Assembly: GCA_038217425.1 (NCBI GenBank)
Contig: JBBQPM010000002.1
Location: 62,001 to 126,000 of the forward strand
Reading direction: 5' to 3'
Origin: JAIEPT01 sp038217425
GTDB lineage: Bacteria; Planctomycetota; Planctomycetia; Gemmatales; Gemmataceae
Length of the DNA stretch: 64,000 bases
A model generated the notes under the pieces. That model was not told the origin of the DNA. It worked only from the letters and a program-made list of their open reading frames with translations, and did not search any database. Below are positions 34,092 through 44,028 of the stretch, in pieces. A program made the translations under genes and the position numbers. Within the stretch, counting starts at the first letter, position 1, and each line of letters opens with the position of its first letter.

Positions 34092-34922
34092 TCATTTCGT
34101 CCGAAGTTTCTTCAATGCGTAAATCCAGTGCAAACATCCCGCCAGATGCAACTCCAGATGCACGAGATCGGTGAAGTAGTGCACCGGTTCGCGCGGCAGG
34201 ATCGCCTCGTTCTGCTTCGGATCGGCGAAGCCGCCGAAGCCGGAAACCACCGCCTCGTACCCTGTCTCGCGCACCAGCGGCAGATACTCCATCTTGAAGT
34301 TCTCGCGTTGGCCGAACGGATACGCCAAATGACGTGCCGGCCGGCCGAGCTTTGCTTCAAGCACGCGTTTCGACTCGGCGAGTTCGTTACGAGCTTCATC
34401 TTGCAAACATTTGCCCAGGTCGACGTGGTGCACCGTGTGCGAGCCGACGTCGTGGCCCAGGCGGATCATTTCGTGGACGTCGGCCCAGCTCAGGTTCGGC
34501 ATCTTGGGGAGATGGGCGTCCCACGGGAAAATGAGATCGGTACCCACGTAGTGCGTGGGGACGAAGAACGTCGCGGGGAGGCCGTAGAGGCCGAGCATGC
34601 GGGCGGCGTCGAGGTTGTCGTGGTAGCTGTCGTCGAAGGTGATCGCGATCGTGCGCCAGGGCGGCGTCTCGCCCTCCTGGATCAGACGCACCACCTCGGC
34701 AAGCGGCACGACGTTGAAGCGGGCGCGCAGCATGCGGCACAGGTCGCGGAACCAGGCGGTCGATACCGTCAGACCGTCGACGGGGATGTCGTCGGTGACG
34801 CGGTGGAAGAGCAGGATCGGGACGAAGGTCTTGCCTCGCCAGCGGGCCAGCGTTTCGTGCAGAAACATGGCGCCCGAGTATTTGTACAATAGACAGAAGA
34901 TGCGTTTCGCGAGCAGTCTCAT
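34092..34922 (-). CDS. Polysaccharide deacetylase (NodB / CE4 family)
   Basis: A 276-residue protein. NodB landmarks are present: motif 1 TFDDSYHDN, motif 2 SHTVHH (metal His pair), and PFGQREN near motif 3. This predicts a metal-dependent N- or O-deacetylase acting on a cell-surface or nascent exopolysaccharide. The N-terminus (MRLLAKRIFCLLYKYSGAMF) is a short basic-hydrophobic lead-in common in this subfamily. The start is only 23 bases from the divergent epimerase start. Together with the epimerase and the unknown gene at 35877 it suggests a small polysaccharide-modification cluster. A fragment of a second copy lies at 31796-31878. Confidence 0.92.
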   Translation of the reverse strand: MRLLAKRIFCLLYKYSGAMFLHETLARWRGKTFVPILLFHRVTDDIPVDGLTVSTAWFRDLCRMLRARFNVVPLAEVVRLIQEGETPPWRTIAITFDDSYHDNLDAARMLGLYGLPATFFVPTHYVGTDLIFPWDAHLPKMPNLSWADVHEMIRLGHDVGSHTVHHVDLGKCLQDEARNELAESKRVLEAKLGRPARHLAYPFGQRENFKMEYLPLVRETGYEAVVSGFGGFADPKQNEAILPREPVHYFTDLVHLELHLAGCLHWIYALKKLRTK

Positions 34923-34945
34923 CCGTTGTCTTCAGGGGCTTTAAC

Positions 34946-35872
34946 GTGGCACGTTGTCTGGTCACTGGCGGCGCAGGGTTTATCGGCTCTCATCTGGCCC
35001 AAGGTCTGCTGAGCAAGGGCCATCAAGTCCGCGTGCTCGACGATTTCAGCAGCGGCAAAGAGGCCAATCTCGCGCCGATGGCCGATCGCATTGAGATCGT
35101 CCGAGGTTGTATCACGCAGTTCGAGACCGTCAAGCAGGCGATTGCGGGTTGCGAACTCGTGTTTCACCTGGCGGCGCTGCCGTCGGTGGTCAAGAGCGTC
35201 GAAGATCCGCTGCGGTCGCATGCGATGTGCGCCACGGGGACGCTGACGGTGCTCGACGGGGCGCGCCGGGCGGGCGTGCGGCGCGTGATCTATGCGGGGA
35301 GCAGTAGCGCCTACGGCGACCAGCCGGGCGAGAGCCGAAAAGTATCCGACCCGCTGTTGCCGTTGTCGCCGTACGCCGCCGCCAAACTCGCGGGGGAACA
35401 TTACTGCAGTTGCTTTACCGCGTCGTACGGTCTCGAGACGGTGCGGCTGCGGTTTTTCAACGTTTTCGGCCCCCGGCAGGACGCCCATAATCCGTATTCC
35501 GGCGTCATCGCGATCTTCATCGGCCTGATGACGCAGGGGAAGCGGCCCACGATCTTCGGCGACGGCGGCCAGGCGCGCGACTTCGTCTACATCGACAACG
35601 TCGTGCAGGCGCTGGTCCAGGCGAGCGAGGCGCCCCAGGCTGTGGGCAACGTCTACAACATCGGCATGGGCTCGAGCATCAACCTGGTGCAACTCGTCGG
35701 GCATCTCAACCAACTCCTGGGCAAGAACATCGAGCCGATCTTCGCGCCGGCGCGGGCGGGTGACATCCGGCTGTCGCAAGCGGAGATCGCGCTGGCCGTG
35801 CGCGATCTGGGTTACAGGCCGGCCGTTTCCTTCGTCGAAGGATTGGGCCGAACGCTCGAGTCTTTTCGCTAA
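34946..35872 (+). CDS. NAD-dependent nucleotide-sugar epimerase/dehydratase
   Basis: A 308-residue extended short-chain dehydrogenase. The NAD motif GGAGFIGSH (9-17), FHLAALPSVVKSV, SSSAYGD and the catalytic Y-A-A-A-K (SPYAAAK) are intact, followed by RFFNVFGPRQD and RDFVYIDNV. This is the UDP-glucose/UDP-glucuronate 4-epimerase type. Product specificity cannot be read. It is cytoplasmic and supplies sugar nucleotides for surface polysaccharide. It is divergent from the deacetylase gene across 23 bases and convergent with the next gene (4 bases between the stops). Confidence 0.92.
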   Translation: MARCLVTGGAGFIGSHLAQGLLSKGHQVRVLDDFSSGKEANLAPMADRIEIVRGCITQFETVKQAIAGCELVFHLAALPSVVKSVEDPLRSHAMCATGTLTVLDGARRAGVRRVIYAGSSSAYGDQPGESRKVSDPLLPLSPYAAAKLAGEHYCSCFTASYGLETVRLRFFNVFGPRQDAHNPYSGVIAIFIGLMTQGKRPTIFGDGGQARDFVYIDNVVQALVQASEAPQAVGNVYNIGMGSSINLVQLVGHLNQLLGKNIEPIFAPARAGDIRLSQAEIALAVRDLGYRPAVSFVEGLGRTLESFR

Positions 35873-35876
35873 GATG

Positions 35877-37040
<1,164 letters not shown>

Positions 37041-37055
37041 TGATTCGTCCCAACT

Positions 37056-37147
37056 CAAGCCCAGGGTTGAGGTACTCCGAACCCCCTGGAATCTATCCAT
37101 CGCAAGCATTTATCCCAGGGGTTCGGAGTACCTCACCCACTGGGCTT
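37056..37147. repeat. Inverted repeat between PolX and the next gene (AAGCCCAGGG type)
   Basis: Arms 37056-37089 and about 37113-37147 are reverse complements with a few mismatches; the strongest part is GGTACTCCGAACCCC and its complement. The outer ends read AAGCCCAGGG, as in the palindromic elements at 20446 and 40073, linking the families. It ends 15 bases upstream of the start at 37040. Confidence 0.75.
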
Positions 37148-37152
37148 GCGTC

Positions 37153-38889
37153 TCATTTTTTCCCCGCGGCGAACGCTTTCTTCACTTGAGCGAGCGTCCG
37201 CGTGTTGAAGACGTCGGCCTTTTCCAGCCAGCCGCGGCGGGCGACGTCGACGCCGAAACGCGTGTTGGCCAACTCTTCCGGCGCATGAGCGTCGGGGTTG
37301 ATGACCAGCGTGATGCCGAGCGCCTTGGCCCTTTTGCAATGGATCCAGTCGAGGTCGAGCCGATGCGGATTGGCGTTGATCTCGACCATCGTCCCGGTCT
37401 CGGCCGCCGCCTTCAGGACTGCTTCGAGATCGACCTTGTATCCCTCGCGGCGGAGCAGCAGCCGACCGGTCGAATGGCCGAGCATGCGGACGTAGGGGTT
37501 GCGAATCGCCTTCACGATGCGCTGCGTCATCTCCGCTTCGGTCTGGTTGAAATGCGTGTGCACGCTGGCGACGACGTAGTCGAACGTGGCCAGGAGCGCG
37601 TCGTCGTAATCGAGGGAGCCGTCGGGGAGGATGTCGCATTCCGTCCCCTTGAAGATGTGAATTCCTGGGAGCTTGGCATTGAGTGCATCGACTTCGAGTT
37701 GCTGAGCCCGCACGCGCTCGGGCTTGAGGCCGTTGGCGATGTTGAGCGATTGCGAATGGTCGGCGATGCCGAAGTACTGGTAGCCGAGCGCCTTGGCGGC
37801 GAGAGCCATCTCTTCGATGCTGGCGCCGCCGTCGCTCCAGGTGGAGTGATTATGGAAGACGCCGTGCAGATCGCCGGGTTCGAGCAGCGTCGGGAGTTGT
37901 TTCATTTGGGCGGCGGCGAGTTCGCCGGTGTCTTCGCGGAGTTCGGGGGGGACGTAATCGAGCCCAAGGATGGCGTAGATGTCGGCTTCGTCGTTCGCGG
38001 ACTTCTTCGAGCCGGCGAGTTCGTACTCGTTGAGTTTGAGGCCCTGCTGAATCGCCCGTTGCCGCATGCCGACGTTGTGCTCTTTGCTCCCCGTGAAGTA
38101 GTTGAGCGCGAACGGGAACTCGGCCGCGGAGACGACGCGCAGGTCGCAGTTGATGAAGAATCGGCGGTTGCTCTCGTCGATGGCGGCCATGACGACGCTC
38201 GACTTGGTCTCGCCCTGGCCAACGATGCGCTGCACGCCGGGGAGCGCGACGAATGCGGCCATGATCGGCGCCGCGTCGTCGCTGCTGACGAGGAAGTCGA
38301 TGTCCTTGATCGTCTCCTTGCGCCGGCGGACGGAGCCGCACAGTTCCAGCCGCTCTACGCCGGGGATTTTACGGAGCGCCTGGGCCATAAACTCGGCGAC
38401 GGCGAGCGCCTGGTCGAGCCGCACGCGGTCTTGCGATTGGCCGAGAAAGGCGAGGCCTTCGAGGATCTTGTCCTGCGTCTTTTTCCCGAAGCCTTTGAGC
38501 TTCGCGATCTGATCCGTTTCGCAGGCGGCCTTGAGCTTGACGAGATCGTCGATGCCGAGCTGGTCGTAGAGGGCCTTGGCTTTCTTGGGCCCGAAGCCGG
38601 GGAGCCGCATCATCTGCAGCAGGCCGAGGGGGGTCTTTTTTTTGAGTTCGTCGTAGAAGGGAAGACTGCCGGTGGTGACGAGGGTGGTGATCTTGTCCTT
38701 GAGCGTGGAACCGATGCCGGGAATGCCATCAAGTTGATTTGCCTGGACGACGTCGGCGAGGTTGGTTTCGAGCTGCGCGATGGCGCGGGCGGCCTTGGAG
38801 TAGGCGCCGGCGCGGAAGGGGTTTTCGCCCTGGATTTCGAGCATGGCGGCGATCTCTTCGAGAATCGCGGCGACTTCCGTTTTATCCAT
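37153..38889 (-). CDS. polX: DNA polymerase/3'-5' exonuclease PolX
   Basis: From the ATG at 38889 (MDKTEVAAILEE) the protein has 578 residues, the usual PolX length. It begins with the helix-hairpin-helix 8-kDa-like region (NPFRAGAYSKAARAI, then PGFGPKKAKALYD). The polymerase palm follows, with GSVRRRKETIKDIDF (metal Asp pair) and NCDLRVV (third Asp). The C-terminal PHP domain has FHNHSTWSDG, FGIADHS, EINANPHRLDLDW and NPDAHAPEE. The enzyme fills gaps in base-excision repair and trims 3' ends with the PHP nuclease. All catalytic residues look intact. Its first codons overlap the truncated toxin's stop. Confidence 0.95.
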   Translation of the reverse strand: MDKTEVAAILEEIAAMLEIQGENPFRAGAYSKAARAIAQLETNLADVVQANQLDGIPGIGSTLKDKITTLVTTGSLPFYDELKKKTPLGLLQMMRLPGFGPKKAKALYDQLGIDDLVKLKAACETDQIAKLKGFGKKTQDKILEGLAFLGQSQDRVRLDQALAVAEFMAQALRKIPGVERLELCGSVRRRKETIKDIDFLVSSDDAAPIMAAFVALPGVQRIVGQGETKSSVVMAAIDESNRRFFINCDLRVVSAAEFPFALNYFTGSKEHNVGMRQRAIQQGLKLNEYELAGSKKSANDEADIYAILGLDYVPPELREDTGELAAAQMKQLPTLLEPGDLHGVFHNHSTWSDGGASIEEMALAAKALGYQYFGIADHSQSLNIANGLKPERVRAQQLEVDALNAKLPGIHIFKGTECDILPDGSLDYDDALLATFDYVVASVHTHFNQTEAEMTQRIVKAIRNPYVRMLGHSTGRLLLRREGYKVDLEAVLKAAAETGTMVEINANPHRLDLDWIHCKRAKALGITLVINPDAHAPEELANTRFGVDVARRGWLEKADVFNTRTLAQVKKAFAAGKK

Positions 38890-38968
38890 GATTCTGCTCG
38901 TTCTCAACCAGCTGGCGAAGGAACTGGACTGTAGCCGCATAAACGTCCTGGTCCGCGAGGAACCTCAT
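38882..38968 (-). pseudogene. Truncated DUF5615 (PIN-like) toxin gene
   Basis: The ATG at 38968 overlaps the DUF433 stop as ATGA, the standard arrangement of DUF433-DUF5615 pairs. The product starts MRFLADQDVYAATVQFLR, a typical DUF5615 N-terminus with the first acidic residue of the PIN-like site. The reading then leaves the family (QLVENEQNHG) and stops at TAA 38884-38882, inside the polX start. Only 28 of the expected 110-120 residues remain, so the toxin is dead. Confidence 0.8.
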
Positions 38969-39195
38969 ACTGCCTCCGCCAACCGAATATCCTCAAGCGC
39001 GATCAGGTCGATGGCATACTGCACGCACGCTCGGATGTCCTCCGCGCACAGATCCGGGTAATAGTCTTTACGTATTACTTCTGCGGGAATTCCCTCACGC
39101 ACGAGTTCCAGCACGCTCTGGACGGTGATCCGGGTTCCAGCGACGCAAGGTTTGCCGAAATGCACGTTCGGACGTGCGATGATGCGATGAGACAT
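38965..39195 (-). CDS. DUF433 antitoxin-type protein
   Basis: A 76-residue protein matching DUF433 over its full length: ARPNVHFGKPCVAGTRITV, then a helix VLELVREGIPAEVI, YYPDLCAEDI and CVQYA. DUF433 is a small helical DNA-binding-like domain encoded before DUF5615 PIN-like toxins. Here the toxin gene that follows with an ATGA overlap is truncated, leaving an antitoxin without a live partner. It starts 27 bases after the stop of tyrA on the same strand. Confidence 0.9.
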   Translation of the reverse strand: MSHRIIARPNVHFGKPCVAGTRITVQSVLELVREGIPAEVIRKDYYPDLCAEDIRACVQYAIDLIALEDIRLAEAV

Positions 39196-39222
39196 GGCTC
39201 CTCCTATCCGTTCAATATACGG

Positions 39223-40059
39223 TCAACGCAGTCGATCGCGCAGCGTTTTCCCATCGCGAAGAAGCGTCTCGAGCCGCGGGGCGTCGTCGTCCTCGATCGC
39301 CCGGCGAAATTCGGCGCACCTGGCTTCGAGCAGCGCCAGGCTGTCGAGCACGGCCCCGTCGTTCTGCCGGAAGATCGCGGTCCACAGGCCGGGATCGCCC
39401 GCGGCGATGCGCGTGGTGTCCCGAAAGCCGCCGGCCGTGAGCGGCAACAAGTCCGGCGACACGATCCCGGCCAGGGCACTGGCAAGCAAGTGCGGCAAAT
39501 GGCTCGTGAGGGCGAGAGCCCGGTCGTGGTCCTGCGGATTCATGGTGCGGACTTTCGAGCTGAGGCCGATCCAAAACGCTTTCACACGCTCGACCGCGTC
39601 GGCATTCGAACGTGGCGTCGGCGTGACGACCGTCCAGCGATCGACGAAGAGTCGGGCGTCCGCGAACTCGGGGCCGCGCTTTTCGGAACCGGCAAGCGGA
39701 TGACTGCCGACGAAGTACGCGTGGCTCGGCAATGCCGACTCGATGTCGGCGACGAGGCGGGCTTTCGTGCTTCCCGCGTCCGTAAGAATCGCGCCGGGCG
39801 GACAGAGCGGAGCGTAGGCCAATGCTTGTAACGCGATCTGATCGACCGGCGTACACAGGACGATAAAGTCGGCCGCAGCGCACGCTTCGCGCGGATCGGT
39901 GTGACACGAATCGATGACGCCGAGGTCGCGGGCGCGCCGCAGGGAATCGAGCGAACGCCCCAGACCGCGAACATGGCGGGCGAGGCCGCGCTCCTTGACG
40001 GCGAGTCCGATGGATCCGCCGATCAGGCCGACGCCGACGATGACCAGATTTTCGATCAT
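39223..40059 (-). CDS. tyrA: Prephenate dehydrogenase (TyrA)
   Basis: A 278-residue TyrA. The NAD motif GVGLIGGSIG lies at residues 9-18, followed by CTPVDQI, DAGSTKA, FVGSHPLAGSEKRG (the substrate-binding His/Ser/Glu region) and LTSHLPHLLASAL. It oxidatively decarboxylates prephenate (or arogenate) on the route to tyrosine. No chorismate mutase or ACT domain is attached, so it is the minimal form. The gene starts 13 bases after the palindromic repeat at 40073-40134 and is divergent from the DUF4838 gene. Confidence 0.95.
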   Translation of the reverse strand: MIENLVIVGVGLIGGSIGLAVKERGLARHVRGLGRSLDSLRRARDLGVIDSCHTDPREACAAADFIVLCTPVDQIALQALAYAPLCPPGAILTDAGSTKARLVADIESALPSHAYFVGSHPLAGSEKRGPEFADARLFVDRWTVVTPTPRSNADAVERVKAFWIGLSSKVRTMNPQDHDRALALTSHLPHLLASALAGIVSPDLLPLTAGGFRDTTRIAAGDPGLWTAIFRQNDGAVLDSLALLEARCAEFRRAIEDDDAPRLETLLRDGKTLRDRLR

Positions 40060-40072
40060 GACGAGTCTCGCG

Positions 40073-40134
40073 CGAAAGCCCAGGGATGGCTATCCCTGGG
40101 GGCCGTCCCAGGGATAGCCATCCCTGGGCTTTCG
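40073..40134. repeat. 28-base palindromic element, copy 2, as an inverted pair
   Basis: Bases 40073-40100 are identical to 20446-20473. After a 6-base loop (GGCCGT) the same 28 bases follow in inverted order (40107-40134), giving a perfect 28-base stem. Each half also contains the 9-base CCCAGGGAT/ATCCCTGGG palindrome. It lies in the divergent gap between tyrA and the DUF4838 gene. Confidence 0.9.
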
Positions 40135-40203
40135 TTGCTTCATTTACTCCTCGCAAAATATAACATACGAAGCGATCCCCCGAACATCCTCCGAGGCCCT
40201 GCC

Positions 40204-42687
40204 ATGAAACTCTCTGCGTGCGCCTTCGTCTGCTTCCTGATGTTGCCATCCATTAGCGTCGCTCAGGTGACGCTCGCCGATCAAGGCAAGGCAATCGTGC
40301 CGATCCTTCATCGCCCGAACGCAAGTGTTCGCATCGTGAAAGCCGCTCAAACGCTGGCGACCTATCTCGAGAAGATCGCCGGAGCGAAATTCACGGTAGA
40401 AGCGGAAAAGTCGGCAACCGCTGCGGGGATCCACCTTGGCCTGATCGAAGATTTGAATGAGGTTCGGATCTTACCGCACTGGGCGCCCGCTCAACCGACC
40501 CAGCGCGAGGATTATCTTATCCACACGAGCGAACGCTCCGTTTATCTCATCGGCGCCAGCGACCTCGCCGTCGAGCACGCCGTGTGGGACATGCTCTACC
40601 GCGTCGGTTACCGCCAATACTTTCCGGGGGCAAACTGGGAGATTATTCCGAAGACGACGAAGCTCGACTTCCACGCGAACACCCGAGAGCAGCCCTCCTA
40701 CTACTCGCGCCGCATCTGGTACGGCTACGGCGCCGCCCGCTGGTCGAAGGACGCGTACGAAAGCTGGTGCGCCAAGAACCGCTGCGTCGCCGGCATCGAA
40801 CTCAACAGCGGCCATGCGTATCCCGGCTTCTACACGCGCAACAAGGCGGAGTTCGCCAAGCATCCGGAGTATCTGAGCCTCATCAAGGGCGAACGACGCT
40901 TCGCACAGCTCTGCATCTCGAATCCCGGACTGCGTCAACTCGTCGTCGACGACGCCCTCGGGCAGTTCGCGAAGAACCCTGAACGCCACAGCATTTCGGT
41001 CGATCCCAACGACGGCGGCGGCTGGTGCGAATGTGCCGAATGCAAGAAGCTCGGCAGCATCTCCAATCGCGCCGTTACGCTCGCCAATCAGGTCGCGGAG
41101 GAGGTCAACAAGAAGTACCCCGGCAGGTACGTCGGCATGTACGCGTACAGCCAGCATTCGCCCCCGCCGACGATCGACGTCCATCCGAAGGTCGTCGTCA
41201 GCGTGGCGACCGGCTTCATCACCGGCGGCTACACGGTCGACCAACTCGTGCAGGGCTGGCAGGCGAAAAAGGCGACCATCGGCATTCGTGAATACTACAG
41301 CGTCCACACCTGGGACCGCGACATGCCGGGCCGAGCCCGCGGCGCCAACACCGCGTATCTGAGGAAGACGATCCCCCACTTCCACGACATGGGCGCCCGC
41401 TTCCTCTCCGCCGAGTCGAGCGACAATTGGGGCTGCAACGGACTCGGTTATTATCTCGCGGCCCGCATGCTGTGGGACGTCAAGGAAGCGAAGAACGTCG
41501 ATGCCCTGATCGAGGACTTTCTCGACAAGTCGTTCGGCGCCGCCAAGAAGCCGATGGCCGAGTTTTACAAGTTGACCGACGCCGCCAGTCGGCCGTTGCT
41601 CACCGACGACCTCGTCGGACGCATGTTTCGACTGCTCGCGGAAGCGCGTGGGCTCACGAAAGACCCGGCCGTGCATGCGCGGCTGGAAGATCTTGTCCTC
41701 TACACGCACTACGTCGATCAATGGCTCGACTTCGGCGCCGCCAAGGGACCGGAACATCAGTCGGCGTTCGAGGCGGTTGTGAAGCATGTCTACCGGATGA
41801 AGGATCGGCTGATGGTGCATACGCTTGCGGTGGGCCGGGACGTGGCGGGGCGCGATAAGTCGCTCGTGATGCCGAAAGAGGCGTCGCCCTATACGCCCGA
41901 GCCGAAGAATCCGTGGATGAGTTCCAAGCCGTTCGCCAAGGACGAGATCGAGCAGTACCTCGCCGACGGCATCGCTCGGCGCCAACTCTTCCAGTTCACG
42001 CCGGTCGGCTACTCGAAGGATCTGGTCGTGCCCAAGGGACTCGATTATGGGATGTTGCCGCGGATTGAGCCGAACCTCGCCACGCGCGGCACGAGGCATT
42101 TCTACACATGGGTCGACAAGGCGCCGGCGACGCTGACGATCAAGGCGACGGCGGGGCTGATCTATCAGGACAAGGGCCCGGCGATCTTCGAGCTGTATCC
42201 GGCGCTCGAGCCCGAAGGGAAGTCCGTGAGCGAGGCGAAAGTCGCTCCCGATCGGATGGAGCACGAGATCAAATTGACGACGACGTTTACGGGGCTGCAC
42301 AAGATCACGCTCTCCGACAAGAACGCGATGACGCGGATGGTTTGGCCCGAAGAGTTCGCATTCACGGTGCAGTCGACGCATGAGGAGCCGCACACGTTTC
42401 AAGGGCGCTGGAACCTGTACTTCTACGTTCCCAAGGGAACGAAGATCGTGGGGGGCTACGCGGCGGGGCCGGGCTTCATGCTCGACGCCAAGGGGGCGAA
42501 GATTCACACGTTCGCGGACAAGCCCGCGTACTTCCATGTCGCGGTTCCCGAGGGGCAAGACGGCAAGTTTTGGCGCATGAGCCAGAGCGTCGGCGAGCGG
42601 AGATTAATGACGGTCCCGTCAGTCTTTTCGCGGGCGCCGAGGGAGTTGCTGTTGCCGATCGAGGCGGCGCAAAAGGACGGGAAGTAG
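40204..42687 (+). CDS. Exported DUF4838 protein (glycoside-hydrolase-like)
   Basis: From the ATG at 40204 (MKLSACAFVCFLMLPS, a clear signal) the protein has 827 residues; the open frame begins earlier but overlaps tyrA and the repeat. The N-terminal 110 residues resemble the GH67/GH20-type accessory domain (AAQTLATYLEKIAGAKF, then YRVGYRQYFPGANWEII). The central DUF4838 domain carries ISVDPNDGGGWCECAECK and VGMYAYSQHSPPP. The C-terminal part is beta-rich, with TFQGRWNLYFYVP near the end. This architecture suggests a large glycosidase-like enzyme acting on polysaccharide outside the cytoplasm; its catalytic residues cannot be assigned. Confidence 0.88.
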   Translation: MKLSACAFVCFLMLPSISVAQVTLADQGKAIVPILHRPNASVRIVKAAQTLATYLEKIAGAKFTVEAEKSATAAGIHLGLIEDLNEVRILPHWAPAQPTQREDYLIHTSERSVYLIGASDLAVEHAVWDMLYRVGYRQYFPGANWEIIPKTTKLDFHANTREQPSYYSRRIWYGYGAARWSKDAYESWCAKNRCVAGIELNSGHAYPGFYTRNKAEFAKHPEYLSLIKGERRFAQLCISNPGLRQLVVDDALGQFAKNPERHSISVDPNDGGGWCECAECKKLGSISNRAVTLANQVAEEVNKKYPGRYVGMYAYSQHSPPPTIDVHPKVVVSVATGFITGGYTVDQLVQGWQAKKATIGIREYYSVHTWDRDMPGRARGANTAYLRKTIPHFHDMGARFLSAESSDNWGCNGLGYYLAARMLWDVKEAKNVDALIEDFLDKSFGAAKKPMAEFYKLTDAASRPLLTDDLVGRMFRLLAEARGLTKDPAVHARLEDLVLYTHYVDQWLDFGAAKGPEHQSAFEAVVKHVYRMKDRLMVHTLAVGRDVAGRDKSLVMPKEASPYTPEPKNPWMSSKPFAKDEIEQYLADGIARRQLFQFTPVGYSKDLVVPKGLDYGMLPRIEPNLATRGTRHFYTWVDKAPATLTIKATAGLIYQDKGPAIFELYPALEPEGKSVSEAKVAPDRMEHEIKLTTTFTGLHKITLSDKNAMTRMVWPEEFAFTVQSTHEEPHTFQGRWNLYFYVPKGTKIVGGYAAGPGFMLDAKGAKIHTFADKPAYFHVAVPEGQDGKFWRMSQSVGERRLMTVPSVFSRAPRELLLPIEAAQKDGK

Positions 42688-42849
42688 CCTGGCAGTTCGA
42701 TAGTAAGAGGGGTGGCAAAAACGTTGCGTTACCGTCTCGATGCCGAGTATCATTTCGGGGCGGTCGACTCTTCGTTCCGTAATTTGCGGACTCTTGCGGA
42801 CGATTCACTTGCAGGGTAGATTTACGTTGCTTCCCCTCACGAGTCCTTC

Positions 42850-44028
42850 ATGCTCACGCCTTCGGAGCGGAAAACTCTGGAACTCCTCGCCAGCCGATTC
42901 GGCGTCGCCGCCTCGCGCGTGCAGCGCACCGCCGACCTTCTCGTCCAGCATCGCAAACAGGGACAGGCACCCGACGTCTTCGATCTCATCCTCAAAGAAC
43001 GCCTTCTCTCGCCCAGCGAGATCCACACCCTGCAAGTCCGCCTCGAGCAAACCCAACTCGATCCGCTCGGCAAACCCGACGTCCTCCCCGCGGTCGCCCT
43101 GCCCGACCTGCATCAACTCAAAACGCTCGGCGAATTCCGCATCTTGCGCCGACTCGGCACGGGCGGGATGGGCGCCGTCTTTCTCGCGTTCCACAACCTC
43201 GAAAAACAACCCTATGCCCTCAAAGTCCTCGACCCCTACATCGCTCAGAACCCCGCCTTCCTCGATCGCTTCTACCGCGAAGCTCGTATGGGCAAATTGT
43301 TGCACCACCCGCATCTCGTGCGCAATCTCAATTTTGGCAAAGACCAGGCGACGAGCTTGCATTACCTCGTCCTGGAATATGTCGAAGGGATCTCGGCGCT
43401 CGAACTGCTCGAACGGGTGCAGCGGATCGCGCTCGGCGCCTGTCTATTCCTGATGCGCGATATTGCCCGCGGCCTGGAGTATCTGCATCAGCGACAGATT
43501 ATTCATCGCGACGTCAAACCGAGCAACATCCTCATCATGCCCCAGGGCCGGGCCAAGCTCGCCGACCTGGGCCTGGCTAAACGCACCGATGACGTCAGTC
43601 AACTCACCGGCCTGACGCAAGGGCCCGGCACGCCCCACTACATGCCGCCCGAACAGGCGCTTAACCCCAAGAAGATCGATCTGACCTGCGACCTCTACGC
43701 CCTGGGAGCCACGCTCTATCACCTGCTCACTGGCGACTTGCCGTTCGTCGGCGCCAACTCTGTCGAAATCGTCTACAAGAAATCGCTCGGCGAATATACG
43801 CCCCTCTCGACGCTGCTGCCGCAGGTTCCCCGAGTTCTCGACGAAGTCGTGGCCCGGCTCATGGCGACACTGCCGGCCGAGCGCTACCAGAGTGCGGCTC
43901 AGGTCATCGAGGCGTTCGAAGCGACCGGGCTGATCGGCTCCGCGCCCGACTTCAGCGCCATCACGGGATTCTCGTCGCACGATTCCTGGACGACCGATTG
44001 GCTCAGCACGCAGCCGGATGCCCGCTAG
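42850..44028 (+). CDS. Soluble Hanks-type Ser/Thr protein kinase
   Basis: A 392-residue protein. The first 95 residues are a helical N-terminal domain; the kinase domain spans about 98-365. Visible motifs: GTGGMGAV (P-loop, 103-110), ALK with Lys125, Glu144, HRDVKPSN (219-226, catalytic Asp221), D239-L-G in place of DFG, and TPHYMPPEQ. No membrane helix or extracellular sensor is present, unlike many planctomycete kinases, so it is cytosolic. Catalytic residues are complete. It is convergent with the AlkA-type gene (stop codons adjoin). Nothing nearby identifies a target. Confidence 0.93.
   Translation: MLTPSERKTLELLASRFGVAASRVQRTADLLVQHRKQGQAPDVFDLILKERLLSPSEIHTLQVRLEQTQLDPLGKPDVLPAVALPDLHQLKTLGEFRILRRLGTGGMGAVFLAFHNLEKQPYALKVLDPYIAQNPAFLDRFYREARMGKLLHHPHLVRNLNFGKDQATSLHYLVLEYVEGISALELLERVQRIALGACLFLMRDIARGLEYLHQRQIIHRDVKPSNILIMPQGRAKLADLGLAKRTDDVSQLTGLTQGPGTPHYMPPEQALNPKKIDLTCDLYALGATLYHLLTGDLPFVGANSVEIVYKKSLGEYTPLSTLLPQVPRVLDEVVARLMATLPAERYQSAAQVIEAFEATGLIGSAPDFSAITGFSSHDSWTTDWLSTQPDAR

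Noticed and set aside
39901..40203. Upstream extension of the DUF4838 reading frame by 101 codons
   Set aside because: It overlaps tyrA and the palindromic repeat, and the signal peptide begins at 40204.
40471..42558. A 695-codon minus-strand frame opposite the DUF4838 gene
   Set aside because: Antisense shadow without domain text; DUF4838 is clear on the plus strand.
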